64,000 nt of DNA. It comes from Quillaja saponaria. Its lineage: Eukaryota > Streptophyta > Magnoliopsida > Fabales > Quillajaceae. The notes under the pieces were generated by a model. It was not told where the DNA came from and did no database searches. It worked only from the letters and a program-made list of their open reading frames with translations. A program made the translations under genes and the position numbers. The stretch covers positions 11,674,001 to 11,738,000 of the forward strand of contig CM055613.1 in NCBI GenBank assembly GCA_029379385.1. The letters are read 5' to 3'. This document shows, in pieces, positions 1-12,400 of the stretch. The stretch's first letter is position 1; every line of letters starts with the position of its first letter.

Positions 1-1280
1 TGTAAATTTTGTGCACACCGTTATTGTTTTTCTTCTTCCCTGCAATTTTGAAATTTGAGATTACTTTGGTTTTTCTTTTCTTTTTTGTTTTTTGGCGTGG
101 GGCTGCTTCATGTGGGCGACCCATAAATTTATCTTTTCCCTTTTTTGTATCTAATTATATTGAAGCTCGTTTTCCATGTCCCTGGCGTGAACGCAGTTGC
201 ACATTCCAACATTCTAAAACGTTGGTTTTTATATTTATTGTCTCTTACTATCTGTTTTCTTTTGTTCACATGACAAAGGAAGATGCTATTGTTTGTTTTT
301 TTGGTCGTTCACACTGAAATTCCATGAAAATGTTCTTTCTCCTAATATGATGAAGCACTAGTCTTATCAATTTCGTCACAATTCCATTGGATTCCCTCAA
401 GACCATTGATCTTGTTAATTAACATAAAGAAAGTGCGAGTCCAACTTATCTTTGTGTTTAAATTTAATTATAAAATAAATTGTGATAAGAATTAAATTCT
501 TAAATAGTAGAAAGCGTTATTTAGATTAAATTAAATTTTTTATTCTTACAATTGTATCAAATTATTATAATTCAAAATATTACAACCGACGAATGAATAA
601 AATAACTTTAGATCTAAGCTATAGGGACCAAAACATAATTTAACCTAAAAATTAAATTACTACATTAATTAGAGGACCACTCAAAAAGTAAATTGCTAGA
701 AGACTCGATCTGTAATTAATTCTTTTCCTCCGCAAGTTGATCAAATAGGAGTTAAGCTACAATTTTAGAAGAAAGAGGTATTCCATAGGTTGGTTCAATT
801 GTCAATCCGAGTACAATATTCTTGAATAACGTATACCTCCAAAGTGAAAGATCTTTTTCAAACATCAGCATAACCAATATAATTTAATTATACAATCCCT
901 TAATATGGTTTAGTGCCTAAGTTAAGTAGATGTATCAGTGTTTGGTTCTGTCTTTGCCAAACGTTCAAAGTCACCCTCACAATTGTCGTCAATTTAATTT
1001 TCTTAATGAGGGTCTGAAATTATCAACCCACAGTTGGCAAAAGGCCAGTACATTCGAAGAGTGGAACATGACAAAGCCGTCCACAACACAACAGCCAGCA
1101 TATGATAAAGCAACATGACATCCTCAAATCAAATTTCATATATATAATAAGTTTTACTTGATGCTCCCTGGATCCACTACTCTATGATCACAGAAAACTT
1201 TATAGCATTTTTTAAGAAAAAGAATCCCAAAAAGAAAGAGGAAGTTTCTAGGAACTTTTGAAGTGGACTGTAGTCAACCC

Positions 1281-1400
1281 AATGAATGTATGATCTAGAA
1301 CAAGCAATCGCAGTGCAACATCTGACATTTGTTTTTTGGCAATGAATGTGTGGTCTAGAACAAGCAATCGCACTGCAACATCTGTCATTTGTTTTTTTAC
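1281..1400. repeat. Two-copy tandem repeat, 60-bp unit
   Basis: The segment starting aatgaatgta at 1281 recurs starting aatgaatgtg at 1341. Both copies carry tctagaacaagcaatcgca and catctg.catttgtttttt with only a few substitutions. This is a local tandem duplication in non-coding DNA with no visible function. Confidence 0.9.
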
Positions 1401-1445
1401 CGCCAAGAATGACTAATTTTAAAATGGATTTTTCTAACAATTATT

Positions 1446-1910
1446 TTAAATACACTTAATAAAATACAATAAATATAATTTTTAAAATTTTAAAATATTT
1501 TAAGAATAATAAATTATATATGACACAATAATGAAATTATAATTAATAATTACAATAAATAATAAATTATTTTTATATTTATCAGTTTAACAAATATCCT
1601 CAAAGTACCTCTTAAAAAAAAATCCTTTTAATATAAGCTAACTTATACTTTGAGTTTTGTAGTTTCACATTTTTTTTTTAGTTAAACACACTTAATAAAG
1701 TGTAATAAATATAATTTTTAAAATTTGAAATATTTCAAAAATAATAAATTATTTGTTTTATAATACTGAAATCATGATTAATCATTACAATAAATAATAT
1801 AAAATTTTATATTTATTATTTTAACAAATATCCTAAAAATACATATTAAAACTATAGGCTAACTTATACTTTGAGTTTTGTAGTTTCACCTTTTTTTTTT
1901 TTAGTTATAT
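1446..1910. repeat. Diverged two-copy tandem repeat, about 220-236 bp unit
   Basis: The block starting ttaaatacacttaataaa at 1446 recurs as ttaaacacacttaataaa at 1682. The tail gctaacttatactttgag at about 1637 recurs at about 1858. The copies differ by many substitutions and small indels, so the duplication is old. The content is AT-rich and non-coding. Confidence 0.85.
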
Positions 1911-3240
1911 TTATTTTAGTTTCAATTGGAACTCGAACGTGCATTTTCATTGTTGGTTTTTTTTTTTTTCTTTCAATATTGTGTTGTATTTTTATGAGAG
2001 TTTGTGTTTATAAATATTAACATATTCTCTTGTGTTGTTTCATTGTCATGTTCTTATTATACAAATAATTTTTTATATTAATTTATAGAAATGCATATGT
2101 AAGAATTTTTTTGTTTTTTATTTAAGAGAAAAACACAAGACAAACTAAAAACAACCTAAACAAGGGACAGCACGTGGCCAAGCCACTCCCCAAGCTTCAT
2201 TAATTAGAAAAGCAAAGAAACGAGGCTAATGGGAACTTCCTCCAGTCGCACTTCATCTAGGTCTCCATAGTAAGAAGACTCAATGGAAAAAGAAAATTAC
2301 AACACAATGACCCAGTTGAAAAAAACAATAAAATCACGACAGGGACTAAAGTGTAATTTGGTCTTAATATAATAATGGTGAAAGTTACTTGTAATGGCAG
2401 TTAGGTTGGGAGAGGTGGGTGGCTTATGCCACCAATTTCCTAACATGGAAGCATGCATTCACCAAAATGGTTGTAAACGAAGGTTGGCCTTAAGAGGATT
2501 AGGTTTAGTATTAGTACTAAAACATACTTTATGTGAGAATAAATTATTTGTTTTTTTCTGTGTTAATATAGATTGTCACGTATTGAAAATGATTTCAAGA
2601 TTCGTTCATTTTGAAATACGAATTGTTATTTATTTTTAGAGATTTGAATTACAATATTTTTTTTTGCGGATATATTTACCAAAACATTTATTGGCTTCAA
2701 CAACTCAATAATATGAAGAAACTGAGCTTTGTTGCTTTTGAAACAATGTGCTTGAACTTTTGCTTAGAGAAACGTAGTAAGGGACAGGGTTACAATGTTA
2801 TTTCCTTAACTTTGAATTTGTAAAATCAAAATTTTTATCAAATCATACATCGCAGTAGACTAGACTTTCTAATTCTTTAAGAGGTTTATCTAAAAGATTT
2901 ACAATATAATTGGAAAGGCGTTTCAAATACCATATATAGGTTACTGGGCATGCCAATTTAATATAGCCCATTTGATATCTCCGATATGTGAGAATTAACA
3001 AATTTTACTCTATACTGTTCACAAAATTGTAGATATTTTTTTATCTTTGATTACTTGCTAATTTTCACAAACACAAATGCTACTTTTTATAAGAACTCTC
3101 ACAGCTGAAAAAAAAAAAAAAAAGAGTTAGGTGCATATCGCGATAGAGAATTTTGATCGATTTGCCAACGGAATTATCAAATGTTATTTCCTTAACTAGA
3201 TTTTGTATCTCTTACAAATAATACTATTGTCTTCTAGAAT

Positions 3241-3290
3241 TGGGCCGGGCTGTGATAGGCTAAAATTCCTTATTCCCGTGCTGGCCCATT
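3241..3290 (+). promoter_or_regulatory. Pair of site II (TGGGCC) elements upstream of the L36 gene
   Basis: TGGGCC lies at 3241-3246. Its reverse complement GGCCCA lies within GGCCCATT at 3283-3290. Site II/UP1 motifs (TGGGCY, GGCCCAWWW) are known TCP-bound elements enriched in promoters of plant ribosomal-protein and mitochondrial-protein genes. They sit just upstream of the likely first, non-coding exon of the L36 gene, which is where such motifs act. Function is inferred from position and motif only. Confidence 0.6.
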
Positions 3291-3349
3291 GTTTCGTCAG
3301 GTCAGTAATCGAAGTCTCCCCATCCCCATTTCTCCACTATTAACCCTCA

Positions 3350-3412
3350 TCGACGACGGGGTTCTAATCGAAAGCTGCAGTGGTGTAGTTTCCAGTTTTC
3401 CATTCATTCAGA
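3350..3412 (+). other. Probable non-coding first exon (5' UTR) of the L36 gene
   Basis: A donor GTAAGC follows cattcattcaga at 3413. The next good acceptor before the L36 start codon is gtgtttcag at 4927, only five bases before the ATG. The leader is therefore probably spliced across about 1.5 kb. The 5' end of this exon is an estimate. Confidence 0.5.
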
Positions 3413-4316
3413 GTAAGCTTCCTCTCTCTCTTTCTTAATTCAATTCCACATCACATATTATTGCTTTAATTCCTCAGAGGCTATGTGTATGAGCTTTTGA
3501 TTAATGGGTTAACTGCGTTTGAATCAAGTTTAACTCTGTAGCAACTGGCAAGTGATATTGAAACTGGGTAGTCACCAATGAATGTATTTTATATACAAGT
3601 AGGAATTTGATGGAAGCCTAGTGGAATTTTCACCTTGCTATTTGATTATTTATGTTGTTATATCAGAAATACCATGTGAATGTTTTGTATTTATGTATCT
3701 ACAAATCAAAGATAATATTTTTCTTTGGGAATTTGAAACCCTTCCCTCAGTTGGGATTTCAACAAGACTAGATTTTTTCCATGTAAATTGTAAATAGGTG
3801 GTTCTTCTTCATCCTCGAATGTATGAACACTCAACACCTTGGCAGAAAGGACATTGATTTTTTTTATGAGCTACAATTGCATGAACCCTGAATACAACTC
3901 ATACGTATTGGCATGATAATTTTAGTTTATAGAAATATCTGTACAGAATATATATCAGAAAGGTGGAAAGTCTTATTTAAAAGAGTCAATGTGAAGAAAT
4001 AACAAATTTAATATTTCAACTATATATATATAAATATATATTCTAGTTTCTATGTCATATGATATCCTAGTCTTTTTTCTTATCCCTGGTGTTGGGCTGG
4101 AGGGGTATTCTGTTGTGTCAATTGTTTTTTCACATGTTTGTGTATTTCATATAATAAGGATATCCAGGAGGCATTTTATTGTTAGTTATTGTTTTTTTTT
4201 TTTTTCTGCAGTCTCAAATTTAGGGCTTTGTTGTTGAGGGGGACAAATTTGAATCATCAGAACATTATGTAGATAGAAATAATACTTTTCATATGAATGT
4301 ATATTATCCTCACTAA

Positions 4317-4489
4317 GCGATTACATCTAAGGCTTATTTGTATTGTTGAAAATATTGTCTCTACTATTTTTACAAATAAAGTATTAGAAAGTTTTTATGA
4401 GAGGCGATTACATCTAAGACTTATTGTATTGTTGAAAATATTGTCTCTACAATTTTTACAAATAAATTATTAAAAAGTTTTTATGAGAG
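4317..4489. repeat. Two-copy tandem repeat, 87-bp unit, in the L36 leader intron
   Basis: The segment starting gcgattacatctaag at 4317 repeats at 4404. Both copies run through gttgaaaatattgtctctac to tttttatgagag, with a handful of differences. The repeat lies in the inferred 5' UTR intron of the L36 gene. Confidence 0.9.
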
Positions 4490-4932
4490 AATTAGGAAGA
4501 AGAGAACAATGAAAAAAGATGAGGAAATATATGGGACTAGTAAAGGAAGCTATTATTTTTTTCAAAGATAGAAGACTCTTGACATCCTATGATCCTACAC
4601 AACGATGTATATACTCAATGGGTTTTCCTACGTGCACTGAGCATTACCATTACTTAATATATATATATATATATCTCTATTATGTACTAGAGAATAACTA
4701 CATGTAACAAACCACATGTTAAATTGCATTGGATATATATATATATATATATAATTTTCCCAAAAAAATTTGGGGGCCATGGCACCCACAGGTTACGATA
4801 TAGTTCTGGCACTGTTTCTGTGGTATGTTTGGTTCATATTGATTGTGTACTTTGACTGTATATTATATAAGAATGGGGTATCTTATAGGTCTCATACGTC
4901 CTTACATCATTTATGCTTGTGTTTCAGTAGCC

Positions 4933-5654
4933 ATGAAGGTACGATCATCAGTGAAGAAGATGTGTGAGTTTTGTCGGACAGTTAAACGTCGAGGGCGTGT
5001 TTATGTGTTATGCACTGCCAACCCCAAGCACAAGCAAAGACAAGGCATGTCAACATTTGCATATGACGGACCATCTTCTCCGGTGTATGTATTCTCATGC
5101 ATCTTTTGCTCCTTTTCTTTGCTATCAAATTTTGGGTGTGTATGCATGTAGTACAGGTTACTCATTGATACTTTGTGTTGGTCACAAATGGAGAATTTTA
5201 AAGGATTAGCCACAACTTTGTCTTTTGGAATTTATTATATACATTTATCTGGGAATTCTTGTAACTTCCTGTCCCAACTCCCCCCTGTCACTTACTCTTT
5301 TTACTGCCATGGTGAAGGAGATACTCGTCATTCTTGAATCATTTAGTTTGATAATTAGATCTTGAAGAGCTATTACAATTCTATAATGCATATCCAGATA
5401 CATAATCGGGTATTAGGACAGGAAACACACAAATGTGTTTTCTTTCATATACACTTTATCACTTGTGTATTCCCACTAATGTGCTTGCTTAAATCAATTC
5501 CAGGACCTTCGAGGCAAGTTCCAAACTACAGATTACACCCAGTTACAGCTTGCGGGCAGGTCTGGCATCTCTTGTCCCCAGAAGGCATGACCTCTCTATG
5601 TTGTATGGATGGAGGGTTGGCCTGTCATCTATTCTGTCTAAGAATAGCAAGTAG
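4933..5654 (+). CDS. Ribosomal protein L36 (bL36 family, probably mitochondrial)
   Basis: Small-subunit-size protein of the large ribosomal subunit, 100 residues, from two coding exons: 4933-5084 and 5504-5654. The first 40 residues are a complete bacterial-type L36, [20 protein letters not shown] onward. The zinc-ribbon ligands are Cys11, Cys14, Cys27 and His33, followed by the basic PKHKQRQG tail. The donor is GTATGT at 5085 and the acceptor is caattccag at 5503. This phase gives a C-terminal extension ending [17 protein letters not shown], which resembles the extension on nuclear-encoded plant L36 proteins as I recall them. Plastid L36 is plastid-encoded, so a nuclear copy with this extension is most likely mitochondrial. 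That location is inferred, because no N-terminal presequence is present. The stop TAG lies inside a 7-bp repeat. Confidence 0.93.
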
Positions 5655-5797
5655 CAAGTAGCAAGTTGCATTTAAAGATATTATATGGAACAAATGTGAA
5701 TTTGGTAATCAATGACACTACTGCAATAAGGCATCCTTAAATTTATTTCCTTCTGCTGATGTATTGATGTATTGATGTATTGATGTATTGATGTATT
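5646..5797. repeat. Short tandem repeats at the L36 stop codon and 3' UTR
   Basis: AGCAAGT is repeated three times from 5646, and the stop codon TAG is formed within the first/second copies. From 5758 to 5797 the octamer GATGTATT is repeated five times without change. Both arrays look like slippage products. The second probably lies in the 3' UTR. Confidence 0.9.
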
Positions 5798-6763
5798 ATC
5801 GGTTAAACAACTCATTGATTCTGTTTCATTATTCTGTTAGACTGATTAATCTTAGTGTGCTGGCATGGACCCCGGAGTGGGGCTTCAAGTGTCACAAAAC
5901 TTTGCCAACGATGTTGCTCAACCATCTGCCAGTGCAGCATGTACCTCTTTTATCCTTTGAGCCCATTGGTTCAAACTTCAATCTTTTAGGCTACACGTGC
6001 AAGTCATAGCATGCTTATCGCTCATTTTCACTTTGTAGCTGTTAGTTTGTATCGAAGACATGCAGTTTTGCTTTTAGCCACAGAAATTCTGCCAAGAGGT
6101 CAACTAACTTCAGGCTTAACTTTTAATTGCTTTTAAAGACCGATATAATTTTGGAATGACGAGTCTTGGTATAAATGGAGGAGACTTAGTCAAAAGAACC
6201 AATTGTAATGTTAAAAACCAATTTGTACTGTATTTTAACAACGCTAAGTAATAAGGGTTTATTTAAATATCATCATAATTAATACTACAAACTTTACATT
6301 TATACAATTTTGACTAGTGTCTTGTGGCACCGGTTAGAAAAATATTGCTATAACTATTGGGGTTGTACTCACCCAACATCTTGGATTTCTTGTAATAAAC
6401 AAAACGACATTCCGTCGGCTTTGAAATCAACGTTGTCACAATTAAACCACTAAAACGGCACTTGTCATCTCTGCTGCTGAGACTGATAGTGATAGTAGAA
6501 AAGTGTAACTGAGCCTCGATAAAATCCGTTGAAGTTAAACCCAACCCATTATGATTGAAAATCGAATGGAAATAAATCCCAATTCAACAGGAAACTCTTT
6601 CACACTGATTCTTATTTGGCAAAACCCTTGATTTCACAGTTTCCTTTTTCGCCAAGTCCACTTTCACTTTTGTTCTAACGCAGAAAAGCCCTTTCCTTTG
6701 ATTCGCTTCCAAATTCTCGGATTTAGTCTTTCCCTCAATAATTTATTTGATATATAGGGGGAG
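5798..6763. other. L36 3' region, spacer and leader of the next gene
   Basis: No coding sequence is supported. The first part is probably L36 3' UTR. The last roughly 150-200 bases before 6764 are probably the 5' UTR of the downstream gene, because the stretch is pyrimidine-rich and lies just upstream of its start codon. No clear TATA box was assigned. Confidence 0.4.
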
Positions 6764-9449
6764 ATGGTCACGCTTAACAATTCGATTTCTGCTTGGATCG
6801 GTCAACTTTTTGCTTTCATGGGGTGAGCCCACGATTTCCAGCACTACTATTTCACATATTTTCTTCTTGTTTTTTCTTTGTAGTAAATTATTTTTACATT
6901 TTTTGAAGTATTTTCGTTCTGTTTGAGTTATGTTGATTGCTAGAGTATTCTGGGAATGGAAAAATAGCGAGTAAGCATAATATGTAGGTCTGCTATTAAT
7001 AGGTCTTATTTGGGTTTTATAAAAAATTGATTTTTAGTATGTGGGTAGTTTTCTTTAATTTAAAGAGGACTTTAAGGAAAAGGGATTTAGAACTGTGACA
7101 CTTGGGATCAGTTTGAGAAACAAAACTGTATATCACTGTAGATAGTAATGAAAGATGATTTGTTTGTGATAATAAATGAAATTCAATGAAACAAGTTCTG
7201 ATGACTGCAATTTTTATTGTTGAGTAATACCACTATTCAGAGTTGATGATGGCTATTCAAGCTTATGGATTGACTGTTGAGGTTATTTGTAATATAAAAT
7301 TATCTGATTGGTTTCTGATGAATAAAAGAAGGATGGAGCAAGGAAGAAAGTTTCAATTCTTCTTTTTCCATTTCCTTTTTCTTGGTTTGCGACTGAAGTT
7401 AACAAGGCTTCTTCGAAGTGAACTTTAAAACCCCAATATATAAAAAATGGGAAAGTCTTGAAGGAAAAAATCAACAAAATCAATGAGATGACTAACATAT
7501 CAGTGTAGAATTTTGGATCCTAGGATTAGCACTCTCTGTTTACTTGAATGAAATCTTCCTTTGATTAAAAAACTCCTGTTTCTGTAAAGATTGTGGTTTA
7601 AGTGGTGTAACAATCAGTTTCCGAACAAGATTCTTCCCTAGGTTGAATGACAAAAACTATCTTTCTTAAGGGATGCTTGGGGTGGAAAGGTCTCTTCTTG
7701 ATTAATTTCCGACACTTTAAATTACCAGAAAGGACCGTGCTCAATCAACTGATACAAACACAAGAAATGGGTAAACTTAATGGACCAAAAGGGAGAATTG
7801 GCTGATCACAACCCTTGAGGATCAAGCAAACAAGGCAGCTATTACGTCCATGTGTCACAATATCTTCTATGGTCAGCTTCATGACTTTCAAATCCCTCTA
7901 CTGCTGCTATACCTTGCTTTGAACAATCTTAGCAATAATGATAAGCAGAACAATAAACACTTTTCATCTGTCCATTGCCTGTATTCAGAAGGAAAAGGTC
8001 TGAATGAGTAATGACTAAAATCAAGGTTATTATGTGTATGGTTCCTTTCTTCCCCACTGTTAAAAAAAAATAAAAATGGAGCATCTGAAGATGTTCTTGT
8101 ACAAGTTTTTGGATTTTTATTTCAGAGTGTGGTGACTTGCTCTCTATAATCTCTTCTAGAAAATAAAGATTAACAGCCACTGCAGATTGTAGATGTTCAT
8201 ACAGACCTGGCATGGATATATTTTGCTGGTATTTATTTTATGTATATGTTTTAACTCGGTTTGTAACAGAGCAGTGGTTGTTTTGGATGCTGCACAAAAC
8301 CCACACCAATTATTGCTGTTGATGTGCCAGCAAAGGGACTGCGAATTCAGGGGCATGCGGTGAGAAAACCTACCACGTCGGATGATATTTGGAGTACAAG
8401 CACATATGATCTGGATAACAGTACCATTCAGTCTCAAGGAAGTATCTCCTCTGTCAGCACATTAAATCAAATTCTCTATCATGGCAATAGTACAGGTTCC
8501 ACAGGCAGCCATCCAGAGTTTGTAAATCATGGCAAGTCCTGTATATTATATTAGTTGCTAACCAACTTGGATGCTTTGAATATTCTTACATGCTCATGAG
8601 AGTTTTCTTTGAGATGTGTTCGTGATTTTTATTTGGCCCCCGGCCCTGATTTGTTACAACTTCACATTTTATATTTCTGTTATCGTGTGACTGACTGACT
8701 GTATATTATGTTTTGCTGGAAAGTCATCTCTATGACACAGACATGCTGTTTTGATTGCCAGGTCTTCTTCTCTGGAATGAAAGCAGAGTTCAGTGGGTTG
8801 GGAGTAACAAATCTCAAAATCAAAGTCGACAAAAAGGGGAACCCAGATTAAGGTACGTCTCTGGCATTTACAGGATCATCAATTATTCAAATGCTGGATG
8901 ACTTTTTACTAATTTGATTGATCAAATGCTTCTTGTCTGTCAATGAATTATGAACTTGTTTCTTGGTCAAGCTTATATATGGTCTTGTAGTACAAGTGTA
9001 CAACTATCCCCTTTTATAGTTCACCTAGTGCTTGTTGATCCACTGCTACATTCACCATGCAAATATTTTGCATCATTGCAAACAGTGATGCCAAATTATT
9101 CTTTATCTGATTCACAAAGTGGAAAATCATACAATTGTAATCAAGTGAGACATATTTTGACGAAGTGCACATTCCTGTTGAGTGATCCTTTCTGAAGTTT
9201 CTCCACCTGATTTTTTGATACTGAATACTGTTGTTGTAGTTGGAATGCAACTTATGAAAGTTTACTTGGTACTAGACAACCTTTCCGCCGGTGTGTACCC
9301 CTGTCAGTAAGTATGCTGTCTATTTCTGTAGGTCCTCACTTCAAAATTTTTCTGTAACTGTGATTTACTAATTGTTAATTTATTTTTCATGATAGGAAAT
9401 GGTAGAGTTTCTGGTGAATGTATGGGAGCAAGAGGGAATGTATGACTGA
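6764..9449 (+). CDS. Plant-specific conserved protein of unknown function (At5g25360-like)
   Basis: Five exons give a 175-residue protein: 6764-6822, 8275-8531, 8762-8852, 9240-9306 and 9396-9449. All phases agree. The order is a hydrophobic or aromatic N-terminus, then Cys-rich GGCFGCC at about residues 20-26, PTPIIAVDVPAKGLRIQG, a Ser/Thr-rich middle, NHGLLLWNESRVQWVG, WNATYESLLG, and a conserved acidic end EMVEFLVNVWEQEGMYD. This architecture matches, from memory, a small angiosperm family that includes Arabidopsis At5g25360. No biochemical role is known to me. The Cys cluster could be a lipidation or metal site, which is speculation. Intron 2 uses a GC donor (GCAAGT at 8532). The GT a few bases downstream would lead to an immediate stop, so the GC site is required. 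Confidence 0.85.
8532..8761 (+). other. Non-canonical GC-AG intron
   Basis: Exon 2 ends aatcatg and the intron begins GCAAGTCC. The acceptor is gattgccag. Joining at GC gives Asn-His-Gly-Leu-Leu-Leu-Trp in frame with the family pattern. Using the GT at 8536 instead reads Ser-Ser-Ser-Leu-Glu and then a stop. GC donors are a known minor class of U2 introns. Confidence 0.85.
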
Positions 9450-12400
9450 GAATTGGGAGTAGAACAATGAGAATTCCTTTCAGTTTCCGTATATTGAAAC
9501 TATCTTTAGCTTGAGGCTTTGGTGTATAGATACATAAAACAAATGAAAAATCTAACACAAGATTCTACTTACATTACAATAGCACGCACCAAAATAAGCC
9601 TTTTTCTTTGTCCTTTCCTGCTGTACATGGCTATCTATTACACTCAAACTGAAAGCTGTATGTATCGCGGAATGCAGACGCAGTTGCCATTACTTGTAAT
9701 TTTTATGTATAAGAATGTGCATATGACTCAGGTTGATATTTGTTGCCGGCTCCCAAGAAAAAAGAAGAAGAGTAGTGGTGTTTTCAGAATGTTCTTTTTC
9801 GTAAAGGATATTGCTACATGTACAGAGCATTGCACAGTAATATTAAAAAACGTTTGCTCTAGATGGACCCACTTATTGTTACTGGTCTAAGTGCACGGAG
9901 CTAAAAGCTCTTGTTATTAGACTTAGCCCTTTGAAAATACTGTATCATTAATTTGGTAGAACATGAACACTCCAATTCTTCGTTCTGGTAAGAAGCCCGT
10001 ACCTCTCACTTTCTTATGTACACAAAGAAAAACTGATCATTAACAAAAATGAAGTTTCGGTATGAGTTGCATTCCAGATATTTTCAGATTCCAATAAGCT
10101 AGAAGAAATTTACCTTACCTGCACAGCAGGCGTTGCATGCCATTAATCCTTTGCTGTAAATTTTCTTGTGTGGGAAGTAGTAGTATTTGCATGAGTACTG
10201 AGTAGCAATTACAATAACTCCAATTTAAAGGGCCGCAGGTTGAAGTATTTCTGTGTTGCCTGCGTGATTCAGTGAAGCAAGAGGATGTAATGTGTTGCTG
10301 AATGATGCATGCTGCAGTTGCAGTTGAGCTATTGAACTTTGAAGTATGTAATATGGGTTTATTTTGTCTTTTCCTTGAAATTAGGTTAATTAGTAGTTAC
10401 TTATAGTGTTGTACTGCTGAAAAAATAATATTTTGGGCTTTTTAGAATTGATTTTCTTAAATTTGGGCCAAACTATGTAATTGGGCTGAATTTCTTTGAC
10501 GTCAAATTCAAAATGGAAAAATCAAACTGAACTGCCTACTTCAAACCCGAAAAAGGAGACGAGTAAAAAATTGCGAAGAGAACGTTTTGGTCGATCCATT
10601 ACTCAAAATCGACCCGAATCGATCGACTGCTTAATCCTATCACAAACATACAATGATTAAAAATAAAATGGAATCGAAGTTTTTATTTAAAAAAAAAATT
10701 AAAGTTAAAAGTGTATGTGGGTGCTCAACGTTCATTTTAAAAGATCCTTTAGATCCGTTGTGAAGATTTAAGAGGACTCAAATTGTGAGTGTAATGCGTT
10801 GATGGAAATGTTGTAACGAGCAAGGTTTGGTTAGTTGCTTTGTTGGATTTCACCAATATCCCTGATTTGTGTTGGTGGGAAAATCAATAGAATTGGTTAA
10901 TACAATGTATTCCATTAATGCAATGTTAATGCAGTCGTACCTATTATTGAATATTTGAGACTAGCAACCATTAATTTGTTGCCTAGTTGTCACAAAGGCA
11001 ACCATTAACTATTAATGTTTATATCACCAAGAAAATTTCAATCCCAAATAAACTACAATATTTATTATAGTTTCGTATATTAATTTTATTTTTTTTAATA
11101 TTTATTATATAAAATTTGTGAATAAGAAATATATGATCAATTTCAAAACTCCAAAAAATTGAATGTCGTATGCATCTTAAGTTTTTTAGGTATAGTTAAT
11201 TACTTAAGAAATTGTATTTAGTTGAATGATTTTTATATATTTTAAGCCTTTTATGTATTTTCCAAGCAGGTCATTTTCAAAGTATAAATATACATAAGGG
11301 TTATATCTTATGACCATGCATGCATGTATAATGTATTCCTTATTTTACCAAGTCTAATCTTACCCACTTCCTCCTCAGACCTCACTATTTTAATTTCTAC
11401 CCATACCTAATTAAGACCAGAAATTTGTTGCCAAATCATTCAATGTATGTTGCATCCGTGCTATCATGCATGCATGCACCTCATCTATTGTTGAGTCCTA
11501 ATCTTTAGATATTTCTTGTTAGCTTAATTATTATTTTACATTGACACAATACTTTGATAAGAAAAAACAATATAACACAATAGAAGTGAGTAATCATACA
11601 TTATCAAATAATTAATTTAACTATAAATACACATCATAATTTAACTACATAATACGTACTAAAAATAACATTTTTAGTTGAGTTAAGTTAATCAATGAAA
11701 GTCACTTTAAAAAAAAATTAATAATCAAACTATTACTACTTATAATTTGAAACAAACTCATAACTATTTAAAATTTTAGAAATAAATCAATTATTAGGAA
11801 TTAAAATTAACTTGACTTTTTTTTAATTTTAAAAGAGAAAAAAAAAACTTATTTAGATAATAATTTTTTACTTTACAATTACAGATTTTGGTTTCATCAC
11901 TGAATTGACATGTCATTTGAGTTAAAAACACAAATATAAAATATGAGAATTCATCACATACTCTATATAAAACTAGGAAAATATATTCATTTAATTTAGT
12001 TCCTTAAAAAGATGAATAAATAGATCCATTGATTCTAACCAATTCCTCCTAACATTTTTTCTTAAGATTTTTTTTGGCTACTTGCTATTCTTGACCTATT
12101 AATTAAGACTTTAATTAAAAGTCGATGATCTCTAACCCTTTTGTCCAAACATTGGACCCTACAAAGATACATGCAACGCGCTGAAGCAAATTCATTGTAC
12201 AGTCTTTTTTTCTTAATTATAAACCAAATATGTCGATTTTGTACCTCCTGACGTACGTACCCCACTGCCACCTCTCCCCCTTATTTGAAAATAATTACAT
12301 TTTTTTGTGTCTTTTCTCCCAAGTCAACCAAACAGGCTATTGTCTCGAAATTGCCATACAATTTATTTAATAAATACCTCTTTGCTGGGTCTAATTTTAG

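Larger units (their letters stand above)
1..3240. other. AT-rich intergenic region with local repeats
   Basis: No coding gene is supported here. The open frames are short, low in complexity and match no family I recognise. The region holds two tandem duplications (1281-1400 and about 1446-1910, listed separately). Phrases such as 'agggaccaaaa...taatttaacc' near 625-650 and 'agggactaaagtgtaattt' near 2341 are common in dispersed plant repeats. The left edge could include the tail of an upstream gene, but nothing shows it. Confidence 0.6.

Noticed and set aside
2100..2370. Possible LINE 3' end (cacaagacaaactaaaaacaacc-like wording)
   Set aside because: The wording recalls plant LINE tails, but there is no coding remnant, poly-A end or target duplication to support it.
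8532..8540. A GT donor at 8536 for intron 2 of the At5g25360-like gene
   Set aside because: It gives a stop a few codons into the next exon, whereas the GC donor at 8532 restores the conserved sequence.
9519..9890. A 123-codon open frame downstream of the At5g25360-like gene
   Set aside because: It does not begin with a usable ATG, lies in the probable 3' UTR, and shows no domain.
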